Shown piece after piece: positions 23,569 to 36,132 of a stretch of DNA of 64,000 nt. A program made the translations under genes and the position numbers. Location: positions 4,433,955 to 4,497,954 of the forward strand of contig NC_057015.1 of assembly GCF_000002595.2 (NCBI RefSeq), given 5' to 3'. The notes below the pieces were generated by a model that was given only the letters and a program-made list of their open reading frames with translations, was not told where the DNA came from and did no database searches. Origin of the DNA: Chlamydomonas reinhardtii. Lineage: Eukaryota; Chlorophyta; Chlorophyceae; Chlamydomonadales; Chlamydomonadaceae. Positions within the stretch are counted from its first letter, which is position 1, and every line of letters begins with the position of its first letter.

Positions 23569-24412
23569 GACGCGAATGGGGAGTAAGGGCAAGTATGAGC
23601 GGTGCAGGTTCTAATGACGTGGGAGACCGGGCACAGGGCAAGGGGCAAGGAAGGGGCGTTTAAGCCGGAAGGAGTGCGTGGGGACACTTGACAGCAAGAG
23701 CGTGTGCCAACGATATGTGTGTGAGGGCTGCTGATGCAGGTGTATGGGCCGGATGCATGTGAGCGAGTGATGTCGCGTGTCGGTTCGGGCGGTGAGCTTG
23801 CGGGAGAGCCCGCCAAGTGGCAGTTGGCACCCGTTGGCGACCGCGGGTGGTTCTCAGCCGCTTTAAGCGCGGTCGTCGTCGCAACGTGCGCCATTATGCA
23901 TGCACAGCACCGTATGTATGATGCGGGTAGCCAAGTGGCGCAATGGGCCCCCAATGGTGAGCTGAGTCGTGTCTCGGAGTTTGAGTTAGCAGCGCATGTT
24001 GCGGCATATTCATGCCATACTCGTAAGAAGGTTTATGTTACGGCCAGTTCTTGCGATCGCGCCTGGCTTGAACCACTTGCTCGTTGAACATAAAGACGTC
24101 AAGGCCTAAACTTTTTTTGTCGACGTGGCCGGCGTGGGCCGCCAGCGCATGCACACTTGTCTAACACCAATTAGCTAGGTATCCAAGGCTGCTTTCGCTG
24201 GAGTCCCGGGCTGCAAACGTGCGTTCGCGCGCCACACAACCCTCGCACAAGCCACAGCGCTAGCACCGGCCTCATTTTTAGCCATCATAGCTACTACTGC
24301 TGAAGGCTTCTGAAATATCGCTTCCTGGCCCAGGAGTTGTCTGAGAGCTCGCTGGGGGGCACCATCCAGGAAATAGCACGTTTGGCCTCGTCCTGCAGCA
24401 GCTAGTTGTTCT
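23569..24412. other. Intergenic stretch ClpP to CSK
   Basis: About 840 bp with the ClpP 3' flank and the CSK upstream region. Open frames are present on both strands, but none has a recognised motif or plausible splice partners. Confidence 0.55.
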
Positions 24413-27400
24413 ATGATTACCACACCATTATCTCCCGGTGGAGGCGGGGGAGGCACCGCGCGTGTGGTGCACAGCAAGGCCGGGTCATCCACGCGCGCGT
24501 CACCAGCGCTCTTCTGGCGGAGCGCAGGGCCCAGCGCGGCCATCCGCACCTGCAATGTTTCAACATACTCAACGCGTAAGTTTGCAAAGCACAAGGCACA
24601 GCCCGTGAGCTGTGCAACGTTTTCTGGGGGAGGCTTCGCCCAGGCCGCCCTGCGAACCTTCGTCTGCCCGGCGTCCCTCCCCCCCGCAGGCACCCCGCTG
24701 CGCGCCTACGCGGTGGCGTCCCAAACCATGAGCCCGGGTCTGGACATGTCGGACATGGGAACAGGCGGCGGCCCCAGCATGCCCTCGCCGGACCTGCGAG
24801 ATATGGCCACGCTCCAGCTGGGCATGCTCTACCAGCTGCTGTCCATGGCGGGTGCGTGTGGGATAGAGACAGCGCCAGCGGGATCTCAGGGCACTTGACG
24901 GGCGGCTGAGAGCTGATGTGTGGATGGGGGCCCGGTGAAAAGGGGAAGGCGGACACGAGGGGACTCGATTCGCCAGCTTGTGCGGTCGCCCCGGGGCATC
25001 GGACTCTGCTGCAGCCTCCAAAACCACGCACTCCCCCCCCTCCCCCCCCCCACACACACACGCACACTCGCCCTTCCTACCTTACAGGCAACAACTACAG
25101 TTCCATGCGCTGCACTGTGTACGCGCGCACGTTCATGGACGTGGGGCCGGGCCAGGTCAAGCTGGTGCGGGTGGCCAAGTTCCCTGTGGCGCCAGGTGCG
25201 GGCGACCGGGCGGGCGCAGCCAAGTATCGGCGGCTGCTAGTATGATAGTAGATAAGGGAGAGTTGGGGTTGGTGTGCCGGACCATTGGCGTCTGGCAGAC
25301 ATGCTTGGTGCGTAACGCCTCGCTACCTCAATGTACATTGGCCATCCGCGCAGGGCAAGGTGACGACCTCCTCACCGCCCAGCAGAGCACGCTGCTGCTG
25401 CACACCGTAAGTCCGTGGCTACCCGCAGTGACGTCGCATCACACATGGCCTCGCCCTGCGCCTTGCTGCCGCCCGCTCCTACCTGCCGCGCCAATGCACC
25501 TACCCTGCCTCACCCCAACGCATGCACTCGTCACCCGCTCTCCCCCGCTCCTCCCCCCCGCCTCCGCTCTCCCTCCCCCCACAGGAGCAGTCGTGGGCTC
25601 TGCAGGGCGGCTCGGCGGCTGTGGACCCCAGCGGACTGATTGAGGACTGCCTGCTGCACCGCGAGGTGGTGGCGCTGCCGCACTCCTCGGCGCTGGTGTT
25701 CCCGCTGGTGGACAGCGGCGTGCTGGTGGGGCTGCTGGTGGTGGAGCTGGACGCGTCATCAGCAGCACAGGCGGCGGCGTTGGCGGCTGGCGGGCAGCAG
25801 CAAGGGGGCATAGCGGGGGCGGGGGCGGGCAGCGCGCAGCCGGCAGTGGACGCGGCGTTCGCGAGCATTCCGTCACTGGCGGCCGGCGGCGCAGCGGCCA
25901 TGCTGCCCAAGCTCTGCCTGGCGCAGGAGGCGGCGGCGCGGGGCGCGGGCTCCAGCAGTGGGAACGGCAGTAGCGGTGACAGCAGCGGGGCGCTGGGCGG
26001 CGTGCAGGAGTGCAGTGTGGAAGGGCTGCTGGACGACGGCGTGGTGGGCGAGCGCTCCAGGGCGGGGCAGCACCGCAACCTGACGGGTGAGCGCAGGCTT
26101 GTGAGGCTCCTTGTCGCCCAGCGCCCAGGTCCCGCATCTGGGCTTTAGGGCAAGGGGCAAGGCTGTTTGTCGTTTTTTCTTTTGCCGCTGCTGACGGCTG
26201 CTGCTGCTGTAAACCCTTATTATAACGACTGGAAAACACATCTTTTGGTTGTGCAGACGAGGAGCTGCGCTGCCTGCGCCTGGCGGTGCCACTGCTGGCC
26301 AAGGCGTGCGGCATGGACGCGCGCGCCAGCTGGCAGGTGGCGCAGTCGTCCATGACGGCGGCGGCGGCGCGCGGGCTGCTGCGCGAGGCCCAGCGGCCGC
26401 TGTCCACGCTCAACACGTTTGGCAGCATGCTGGTGCCGCGGCTCAAGGACGGCGAGCCGGACAAGGACATGGCCAAAGGCATCCTGATGCAGGTGCGGCG
26501 GCCACCTGGGGGAAAGCAGCACCAGGGGCGTATTGTTGCTGCGTGCGGTTTGAGGGGTATTGCTCGCTAACCGCTGCACGCGTCGTAGGTTGCAGAGGTT
26601 ACATTCCTGATTTTTGTTTGTGGTGCTTGTTCTTGTTGCTGTGCAGGGCCGGCGGCTGCAGGACCTGGTGTGGCAGCTGGAGGAGGCGCTGCACGGGCCG
26701 TCGCCGCAGGCGGCCGCCGCGGCGGCAGCCTCAGCCGGCATGGCCGTGGCCGGCTCCTCGCTGCCAGCAGGCGCCGCGGCGGCAGGTGTGGCGCTAGGCC
26801 CTGGGTTGGGGGCGGGGCGGGGCTCCGGGCCGGCGTCGCCGTTCCGGTCGCCGGTGGCGCTGCCGCTGGACCAGAGCCCGGCGGTGCAGGAGCTGCTGCA
26901 GCTGCCGCCGCCGCGGCCGGTGGCGCTGCCGCCGCGCGCAGCGCCTGACGAGGCCGCCGCGCCTGTGGTGGACACGGCGGCGCCACAGGGGCTTGTGAGC
27001 CCGCCGCCAGTGCACCCGGGCCGCGTGACGTACGCCGAGCCGCCAGCGCCCTCCTCCACACTGGAGCCGTCGTCATCGGCGCCGGGGTCGGCGGCCTTCA
27101 CCATCCGCCAGCCCGCGGTGGCCCGCGCGGGGACGCCGGCGGCGGGCCCGGGCGCCGCAATGGCAACCATTGACGTAGAGACCGACAGCAGCAGCAGCAG
27201 CAACTCGGACGGCGCATGCGCATCCGGCGCCACTGGGGCCGATCACGGCTACAGCAACCCCGGCAGCCCGCGCGCTACCGGCGCGCTGGCGATTGAGCGC
27301 AGCGGCAGCACCAGTGCTGTGGGGTCGTCGGGGCCATTCAGCTGGGCGCCTGGGGCGGGCGTGAGCACCAACCTGGTGGCGGCGCTGGCGGGCGTGCTGA

Positions 27401-28206
27401 CGGCCGCGTGCCGGCTGGCGGCGGTCAGCGGCATCGGCTTCATCGTCAACTCGCCGCTGTCCGCCGTGCTGCCGCCACGGCGCGGCGCCGGCAAGCCGCG
27501 GCCGGCCGCCGGCTCGGCTGCGGACGCAGCGGCGCTGGGCGCCGCGGGTGACCGCGCGCCGCGCGTAGCGCGGCCGTCGTCGTCATCTTCGGCATCCGCA
27601 GCTGCAGCGGACTTGGACAGTGTGGTGGAGGGGCCGCGGCTGATCCCCCGCCCCGCCCGGCCGCTGCTGGTGGGCGTGCGTGCGGCGCTGGTGGCCAAGA
27701 TCGTGGGCTACATGCTGGACATTTGCCTGCAGTCCACGCCGCGCGGCGGCCAGCTGTGCGTGTCGGCGCGGCAGGACGGCGCCGGCGTGCAGCTGCTGCT
27801 GCTGCACAGCGGGCGCATGGACCTGCAGCGCCTGCACATGCGCTCGCGCTCGCTCATGGCAGCCACCACGGCGCCGGCCGCGGCGGCTTCGCCGTCCGCA
27901 GCGGCCGCCGTGCCGGTGATGGCGGGTGCGTCCGCGGCGGCGCGGGGCGGCGGCGGCCACGCTGTGGCTGGCCGCGGCTCGGGCTCGCAGCACGCACATC
28001 CATCAGGGTCCACAGCGGCGGGCGCCGGCGGCGCGCAGGCGGGCTCGGGCGTGCTGAGTGTGGAGCTGGCGCAGGAGCTGGCGCAGCAGGCGGGTGGGCA
28101 CCTCACCGTGTCCTACCCCTGCAACATGGTCAACGCCGGCACCGGCAGCCTGGACCTGGGGACCAGTGTGGAGATCTGGCTGCCGGGGCCGGGCGCGCTC
28201 AACTAA
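24413..28206 (+). CDS. CSK: Chloroplast sensor kinase (CSK)-like, degenerate kinase
   Basis: CSK couples the redox state of photosynthetic electron transport to chloroplast transcription in plants. Exons: 24413-24575, 24690-24851, 25088-25195, 25354-25406, 25585-26086, 26257-26492 and 26647-28206, giving 927 residues. The first ~60 residues are Ser/Arg/Ala-rich, as in a plastid transit peptide. A GAF-like region follows (YSSMRCTVYARTFMDVG, HSSALVFPLVDSGVLVGLLV), with a Gly/Ala insert. The dimerisation helix reads LLREAQRPLSTLNTFGSML (near residue 372), where an active histidine kinase has an HE(I/L)RNPL-type box; the phospho-accepting His is missing. The ATPase N-box region is KIVGYMLDICLQSTPRGG (near 752) and lacks the usual paired Asn. 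Loss of the His is also known in plant CSK. A 340-residue low-complexity stretch separates the two parts. The start codon is the first in-frame ATG and could lie further upstream. Confidence 0.85.
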
Positions 28207-29214
28207 TTTGCCCAACTCGCTTTTGATTTGTTGGCGCAAGTTGGATCGGAATCGACGAAATGGGTGTGGGCCTACAGGGCGTTGTAGAGAAGGCGTGGAT
28301 TACATCAGGTATGAAGGCAGCTCAGTCCCCACAAGCAACCATGCCTGGACAGGTTGTGTGGTCCGGTGGTGCAAATAACCTTTTGCCGCAGCTGCGTGAC
28401 CATGCGCATTGCAGTTGCACCGTGAATGACATTCGACCAACGTTTAAGTCAGAACGATGATTACGCATCCAAAGAGTGGGACGAACGCATGCGGAGTTAC
28501 TTGTACAGCACCAATCAACGGTGTGTTCAGGAGCGCTTCTTGGGGGAGTGGTGTTATGCAGAGGACTGAACTAGTGAGAAGGCCCAGTGCGTTTGTGCGC
28601 CTGCGCGCGCGCGCCCATTTGTGCGCATTTAATGTTGCGCGATGTTGAGACGTGGTTAGCCTGCTGTGGCTGTGGCGGCGGGCAAAGTGTCCTGCCCTGC
28701 ACTTGACTCCAGCGTCGTGCTCAAGCGTTGAGCGTGCAAGAGCGCCCTTTGTACCATTTCGTTGTGTGTTGATAAGTGTAGTAGCATTATCGAGTGGGTG
28801 TTGTTAGACGGGACGACAGCTCCCGCCCCTGGCACTGGCGTTGATGGGTGGGCCTAAGCAGGGTGGCTGCAAGCATTCACGCATGTCAGGCGCCGCACGG
28901 CTGGTGGAGGAGAAGCCGTTTGAACGCATAACGCTACACTTGCACACGCAAATTGTTGGAAGCTATGCGTTGTACGGAGTGATTAAATCACAAGTATGAA
29001 GCTCTGAGGGGGGCGGTTGTAATAACCAGCCCAAACTGAACCATGGGGGTGTTCAACGCCATGTGGGACCGGAAGCTGCCACGAGGCCAGGTAGGGCAGG
29101 GTCCGGGGTGGGAGCAGCGCAGGTTGGCAAAGTGGGGTCATTGGTGTGGGGTTCCGCCGGGCAACAGGGCGGCCGTCGGGGCCGGCAGTAACCGCGGGCC
29201 TTGCGGTATCAGTT
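28207..29214. other. Intergenic stretch CSK to the MORN gene
   Basis: About 1 kb without supported exons. It holds the CSK 3' flank and the upstream region of the next gene. A copy of the poly-G/ACCAGCCC module lies at 29006-29043, and a TGTAA lies within it near 29018. Confidence 0.55.
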
Positions 29215-32200
29215 ATGCCCACACAGAGCGTTCATATTTGCAGGTACCTGATTGCGAGGCGTGTTTGTGGCTGCGGATGTGGATCAGGCGCATTCCCAGA
29301 GTCTTGGAGCGCCCGAGCGAGGTCATGCGGCCGCTTGCACAGCCGGCTCGGACAGCAGCCTGCAGACGCCCGCAGCCGCACCGACGTAGCAGTAGCAGTA
29401 GCGCATGTGCCAACCCAAATCAGCAGCAACAGCTTACAGCAACAGCAGCGCCGCGAACTACGCCGGGGGTCACCCGGGAACAGCCGAACACCTGGTCACG
29501 CCATCGCCTCTGCCGCCGCTGCGCGCACCCGCCTGGTCAGCAGCAGCAGCAGCTCCATGACAGCGGCTTCTGCGCTTGCGCCTGCCGCGACCGCTGGCAA
29601 CAGGAAAGCGCAGCTATGCGGCCACACCAGCAGCATTGGACATGCCGAGGCCGCAGCGCCGCTCGTGCCTGTGGGCGACCGCTATGAGGTGCGAGGCGTG
29701 GGATCGATGATGTTTTCACGTAAGGCGCCCACGTAAGGCGCCTCCTTGCTCGGTTATTCGTAGTGGCCGGGATCGGCGAGTGAGGCACACGATTGCGAGG
29801 CTGAGGCCGCGGTCTCCCTCAGCTCCGCCTTCGCACAACACACGTTTGCAGTAGCGTGCCCTCATCGCCTGTTGCCCAACGCCTTGCCCCCCCCCCCCGC
29901 CTCCCGCCTGCCGCCAGGGTGCGGTGGATGCACGCGGGCGGCCGCACGGGCTGGGGGCCAGGGCGTACGGCGACGGGGGGCGCCACGAGGGCCGCTGGCG
30001 GCACGGGTCGCGGCACGGCCAGGGCGCCTACGAGGCGGCTGACGGGTTCCGCTACGTGGGCGCCTTCGTGGGGGACGTGGCGGAGGGGTGCGCGGGGGCG
30101 GGCGGGCGGGGCTGAAGCCTGCGAGGGAGGTGGGCGGACCGGACCGGAAGTCTTACAGGCTGCAAAGGCTCATTTGGACGGGAGGAGGCAGCTATATTCG
30201 GAAGCTCGCGCGTGCGCGTAGGTGCTTGTCTCTAGATACGCTGGCTGGCGCTGAGCTCGTGCCCTGCCATGGATGTGTACAGGTTCGGCTGGGCGCGGCT
30301 GGCGAACAGCGGCGAGTACGAGGGCGAGTGGCGGGCGGGCCGCCGCCACGGCTGGGGGCTGTACGTGCACCGCGGCACCGCGGCGGCGGCCGGGGCAGCA
30401 GCAGCTGCGGCGCAGGCGGCGGTGGCGCCGCGGGGGGCGGGCAGCAGGCCTGGTGCCGGGGGCAGGGGCAGCAGCGCGCAAGCCATGGCCGCCACCCCCG
30501 GCCCGCCTGGCGCTGCCGTGGATGTCGGGGTGATGGTGTATGAGGGGCAGTGGGAAGACGACATGATGCATGGTGCGTGGGTGTGGGGGAGAGGGAAGGC
30601 TGGGGCGGGCTAGCAAATGCGGGTGCGCGTGTAATCGTGCGGCCTAAAACACCAGCACCACTAGCAACTCACTCCACCCCAACCTACCCCGATACACAAC
30701 CACACGCACATGCGCAGGTCTGGGTCGCTTCCTGCAGGCGGGGGCGGTGTTTGAGGGCCGCTACTGCCGCGGCCGACGAGTGGAGGGGCACTGGGTGGCG
30801 GCGGACGGCCGCACCACCTATTCCGGCGGGTGAGCGGCGTGGCAGGGCTGGGGTTGGGGCAACGGACGATCCAGCCACAGGTACCGGTCCTCACAGCGGC
30901 AGTGGGCGCGCGCGTGGGTAATGTGTGTTCTCGCGTGCGTGCTTGTGGCTGTGTGTGTCGGCGCAGGTTTGAGGGTGGCGAGCGGCACGGGCAGGGGCTG
31001 CTGGTGGAGGAGGGCGTGTGCCGCTACCGGGGCCAGTGGGTGCAGGGCGCGCAGGAGGGCCGCGGCCAGTGCCAGTACGCCGACGGCAGCAGCTACAGCG
31101 GCGACTGGCGGGCCGGGGTCTGGCACGGCCTCGGCGAATGGCGTGAGCGAGGCCCTCCCGCGCCCCTGGAAGAAGAAGCGGTGGGCGCTCCAGCTGCCAC
31201 CGCGGCAGCAGCGGTGCAGGGTGGAGAGACGGTGGCGGCTGCTAAGGATGCTGGCACAGTTCTTGGGGCCCTCAGGAGTGGAGGAGTGCCGGGCGCGGAG
31301 GGCGGGCCGGCTGACGGCGCCTGGTATCGCGGCGACTTTGTGGAGGGACGGCGTGAGGGGCAAGGTGCGCCGCTGGGGTGCACAACGAGCTTAGTCGCGC
31401 TGTGCGTATACCTGGCGCCGTTCATTCATGAGCGGCAGCGGCTTGTGATACCCGCGAAGTCGCGCTTCTGTGTGCACACGGGCCGGACCATCGGTACACC
31501 CGCACGCACAGGCGTGGCGCGCCTCTCCAATGGCGACCGCTACCGCGGCACCTGGCTGGCGGGCCGCCGACACGGGCGCGGCGAGCTGGTGGCGGCAGCC
31601 GGCGACCGATACGTTGGCGAGTGGGCGGCGGGCGAGCGGCACGGACAGGGCAGCTGCCTGTTTGCCAACGGCGACAAGTACACGGGTGAGAATGGCGGGG
31701 GGCGTTTTGAGGTGCGGACATCTCACAGGGGCCGTGTGGGACATGCAGCCAGTGCTGTCGTCGTGAATGACACGGGTGCGTGTGCGTGACGTGCGATGTG
31801 GTCCCGGCAGGCGAGTGGAGGCACGGCCGGCGGCACGGGTACGGCGAGGTGGTGTTTGCGGACGGCGTGCGGTTCCGCGGCCGCTGGCAGGACGACTGCT
31901 GGGTGCAGGTGAGCGGGCGGAGGAGGAGCGAGGAGGAGGAGGAGCAAGGGCCAGGGGGGTTGTAGATACCAGCCCAGACTGAACCAAACCAAGCTAGTTT
32001 GGACTAGCGGAGCACAGGCAGAGGCGACAGTAGCAAGCGACAATGCTTATGCGAGGGGGCCGAGGCGTCGTGGAGAACAGGGCGAGCGGAGCCGGCAGCG
32101 GGGGGGAGTGGGGTGGGGTGACTGGGTGTGGGGCACAGGCCGTGCGGAAGCAGGTAGCGCTCAGGTACACGACCAGCTGCGGGTGGCCAGCACACCTAGG

Positions 32201-33267
32201 CACAGTGCCTGGTCCCCTGTGTGTCCCCTGCCTGACGCACGTGGCCCACCGACTCCTTCACAACCACCCCTTCAGAGCCTGGCTGACCCGCTCACCAGTC
32301 GGGTAGCGGGGCTCGGCATGCGGCGTGCGGTGGCGGGGCAGGAGGCGCGCTTCTTCATTGAGGTAGGAACTGTTGCGGCTGGCTGTTGCATGTCACCTGC
32401 TTGTGGACGGCTGCTGGCGGCTGTGTGACGTGATGCTTCTCTTTGTGATTACTCCCAGGACCCACTCGATGCGCTGGCCCCTGTGCGGCTGTGCCTCATT
32501 AGAAGTGAAGAATTCACCCTCCACCCCCGCCCTCCGCGCCAGCAGGCTCGCGACGACCTGGGCAACAGGCGCCTGACGGGCGGCGACTGCTTCCGGGTGC
32601 TGCTGCGCCGGCCCTCACCCGCCCTGCTGCGCAGCCTCACGCCGGCGCCACCACCACCACCAGCCCCCACCACCACACCCCTGGCCCACCCTCACGAGTC
32701 AGCGAGCACCGCGACAAACACCACCACAACAGCACCTGACACCCCGGCGTCAGGGGCAGTACCAGTAGCACCAGGGGCAGCACCAGCAGCACATGCAGCA
32801 GTGCTGCAAGTAGGGCTGGACCCGGCGGTGGCACAGGAGGACGAGTCTGCCCCGGGGCCGGTTGTGGCGGAGGGGGCTGTCAGCGACCTGGACGACGGCA
32901 CGTACCAGGTGTCGTACACGTGCACGTCAGGCGGGCTGCTGGAGCTGCACGTGCTGCTACTGCCGCCGCCGGCCGAGGAGCTGCAGCAGATGCTACTGCT
33001 GGCGGCAGCAGCAGCGGAGGATCAGGGCGGCGGCGGGGAGGACGGGGACGCCGCGCTGCGGTGTGCCACTGCCGCGTCTGCAATGCAAGGTTAGCGTGTG
33101 TGTTTGTGTGTGTCTGGCACATGACTTCCACACGGCTGAGGTTGCCCTGCTTGCTGCCCTGGCACTGACGGCCACCACAGGGGCACGATCGACTTTGCCG
33201 TGTCTTTTCTTGTTTGCACCGTCTAACTCATCCTATCGCGCACACAGTGCACACACACACACACACG

Positions 33268-33301
<34 letters not shown>

Positions 33302-35005
33302 CACACCAGCAGGTGTGTGCCGGCACGTGGGCGACTCGCCCTACCTGCTACGAGTGGCCGCCGGGCCGCCGCACGCCGCCTCCAGCACTGTGGTGGGCCC
33401 GGGCCGGCACGGCGCCGCGGCGGGTGCGGGCGGCTGCTGGTTTGCGGTGCAGCCGCGCGACCGCTGGGGCAACAGGCTGACGCGGGGGCAGATGCAGCTG
33501 GTGGTGCAGCAGCTGCAGCTGCAGGCGCAGGAGCAGGCGCAGGCGCAGGCGCAGGCTCGTCAGCAGCAGCAGGGGAGGAAGCAGCAGCAGCATGGGGCGG
33601 GGGCATTGGCCGCTGCTGGCGGCTGTGGCAGCGGCGGAGCTGTGATGGGCATTGCGCCGCTGCAGGTACGTGACCCGGTGATGGCGAGGCCTGTGCCAGA
33701 TCATGACTCCTGGCATCAGGTTTCCAGCAAGCATTACGCTCTACCAGCAGCCTTTCTTGCCTGCCCCGCTGCTGCCCGCAGGTGGAGTTGAGCAATGGCG
33801 CCACGCAGGTGCCGCTGCGCCTAGAGCTGCAGGAGCAGGAAGGCGGTGGGGGCGGGGGCGGGGCCGGCAGTGGGGCTGCCGCTGCGGAGTACCGCTTCAC
33901 CTACACGGCGCCGCCGGCTCCTGGCATGTACCGCCTGCAGGTGCGGGGCGGCGGGGGGTGTGGCGGGGGGGGGATGAGGCCATGGGGCCGTGAGGAGGGG
34001 GCGACAGCCTCTGAAGACCACAGGGAGATGTTGTTAACCGCCCGGAGAGGGGTTGCGAAGTCCTGCGGCTGTGGCTGGCTTGCAGTTGGTCTTGTTCACG
34101 TGTTCGTCGTGCACACCTAAGACTGGTGTTCGGTCTCGTGTGATCCCTTGGACGCAGGTGGTGGAGGCGGCCAGCGGTCGTCATGTGGGCGGCAGCCCCT
34201 TCTCCGTCCGCTTCACGGCGCCCGTCACCGGCGCCGGTCCCGCCCCTACTGCCGCCACCGCCACTTTGACGGCGCCAGCAGGTCTGTGTGCGCCTTGTGG
34301 GGCTGGGGGCTGCGGCGTCGGTCCGGCGCAGTACACTGTCGGCGCCACCGGCAGCGGCGGTGGTGCGGGCGGCAGTGGTGGCATGGGCTGTGCGGCCGTG
34401 CCGGTGGCTGTGGTGGAGGTGGAGGCTGAGGCTGAGGCGTCACTGCTGCAGCCGGTGCGGGACCTGGTGTCGGAGTGGGGCCGCCGGGCGGAGGCGGCGA
34501 TGCGGGAGGCGGAGGCAGACGCGGCCGGCGACGGCGAGGGCAAGGGCGAGGGCGAGGAGGTGCGTGAGGGACCAGCAGCAGGCGCCCGCAAGACAGCAGC
34601 GCTGGGAGCACGTGACTCGGGTGGGGGCGGCACGGCTGCCGCCCGGGAGGCGGCGGCCGCGGCCGCGGCAGCGGAGGCGATGGCCCGGGAGGCGGCCGCC
34701 GCCGGCATCAGCGACAACGAGCGTGACTACATCGCGGTAAGTTGCTGAGCTGAGCTGCTGTGTTAGGAGGACTGGAGGGTTGCGGCGGCGCAGGGTTTTG
34801 GAAGCCGCCGGCTGCTCCAGCGTCCTGCCCCTCACTGGGAATCGTGACAACCCCCATACACACGCATACCTGCGTCGTTCCTTCCCTTCCCTGGTGCCCC
34901 CACACACACAGGCGTGTGCCTCGGTGCCAGTGGTGTCAGACATGCGGGACCTGTGGAAGGTGCACCAGCTGCAGGTGGGGTGGGGGGGGGGGGTGCGCGC
35001 TTGTG

Positions 35006-35097
<92 letters not shown>

Positions 35098-35268
35098 GGG
35101 GACTCACGGCGTCTTGGTGATGCTAGCGCTACATCATGTCATCATGTTGCACCGCGCCGGCGCATTGCCTACCTGCAGGAGGAGCACAAGGCGCAGCAGC
35201 TGGCGGAGCGGCTGCAGCTGCTGGGGACACACGGCGGGTCTGCTGCTGCCGAGACCCCTCGTAACTGA
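29215..35268 (+). CDS. MORN-repeat and filamin-repeat protein
   Basis: Fourteen exons (29215-29688, 29918-30087, 30283-30572, 30718-30829, 30967-31364, 31512-31685, 31811-31908, 32276-32362, 32459-33089, 33313-33665, 33782-33940, 34158-34736, 34912-34974, 35179-35268) give 1,225 residues in phase. After a 155-residue Ala/Ser/Gln-rich start there are roughly a dozen MORN repeats, for example GDRYRGTWLAGRRHGRGEL and GDRYVGEWAAGERHGQGSC. From about residue 600 come filamin/ABP280-type immunoglobulin folds: AVSDLDDGTYQVSYT, GDSPYLLRVAAGP, FAVQPRDRWGNRLTRG and GGSPFSVRF. The C-terminus is Ala/Glu-rich and helical, ending RDLWKVHQLQEEHKAQQLAE, a likely coiled coil. MORN repeats often act at membranes or as scaffolds, and filamin folds bind partners; a scaffold, possibly ciliary, is a guess. 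The start ATG is chosen for frame agreement with the MORN exons. Confidence 0.85.
33246..33307. repeat. (CA)n microsatellite in MORN-filamin intron 9
   Basis: Interrupted CA dinucleotides run almost up to the CAG acceptor of the exon starting at 33313, so the repeat occupies the place of the polypyrimidine tract. Confidence 0.85.
35010..35097. repeat. (TG)n microsatellite in MORN-filamin intron 13
   Basis: TG dinucleotides with one TATATGC interruption, inside the last intron of the MORN-filamin gene. Confidence 0.9.
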
Positions 35269-36132
35269 GGCGGACGTAGTCGTCAGTGTCGGTCGGTCCT
35301 CGATCAGTCGGTGTCACAGGACAGTAGTGACTAGGTCCGAGCATCACACATCTGTATAGCGGACTCTGTTGGCGTTACTGGTATTGTGCGGCTGAGCGGT
35401 GCGTGGCAAGGGGCCACAGAAGGCAGACGGGGGGGGGGTTACATCCCCCATCAGCAATTTGCTCGAGTGCCCGCCAACACGAGCAACTCAATGAGTGCGT
35501 GTCCATGTTCCTAGCTAGAATACGGTATGATTGGGCAACCGCTGTACATGGCCCAGCCAGCTGTCATCCAGCCAGCAAGCTAAGGAAAAGACTTTCTCCA
35601 CATTCTACGATGGCAGCCTCAACAGTGCCAGCACACATTGCCGGCCTTGCAGTAAGCCCCGCCAAAACCTGCCTGCAATGCATCCACGTCCAAAGTTCCC
35701 CAGCGCACACAACCCTTTCCATGCATCCACGTCGTCGAGTGACCTTTCAGCAGCCCACAAGCCCGCGTGCCCCAATCAGGCGACACGCCCACACGATTGC
35801 AGTGGTTGTCATTATTGCTTTCAAAAGCTGATGGCAATTGCAGTATAATCAAGGTTCCGTCAACCCATCAGTCGAACATTTCTCACCGTTTAGTCAGCAT
35901 TGCCCCACCACACACGCTCTCTGCCTGCGTCATCCAGTCCATGGTGCCGTGCCTCCGCCGTCCCCATGACGCCCCCCCCCTCATCTTCACACCGCTGTCC
36001 TCTAGCCGCTCATGCCTGGATATTATTCCCCATCACCATTGCTGCCGCTGCCTTATGCATCCTCCGCCCCCGCCTGCGCCTGCCCCTGCACCCGCTGCGC
36101 CCCCGCCTGCCCCTGCGCTGCCCCTGCGCCTG
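35269..36132. other. Convergent 3' region of MORN-filamin and TDP2-like genes
   Basis: The two neighbouring genes converge here, so this holds both 3' UTRs. No supported exon was found. A TTACA (minus-strand TGTAA) near 35439 could be the polyadenylation signal of the TDP2-like gene, but it is about 700 bases past the stop. Confidence 0.5.

Noticed and set aside
23734-24087. Plus-strand frame of about 117 residues between ClpP and CSK
   Set aside because: It has no good ATG context, no recognised motif and no splice links, and is best read as intergenic.
29043-29090. Short exon MGVFNAMWDRKLPRG as first exon of the MORN gene
   Set aside because: Joined to the acceptor at 29244 it falls in a different frame from the MORN exons. 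The ATG at 29215 reads straight into GDRYE in the right frame.
34981-35097. Poly-G plus TG repeat as a telomere-like tract
   Set aside because: The unit is plain TG, not a telomeric repeat, and it sits in an intron.
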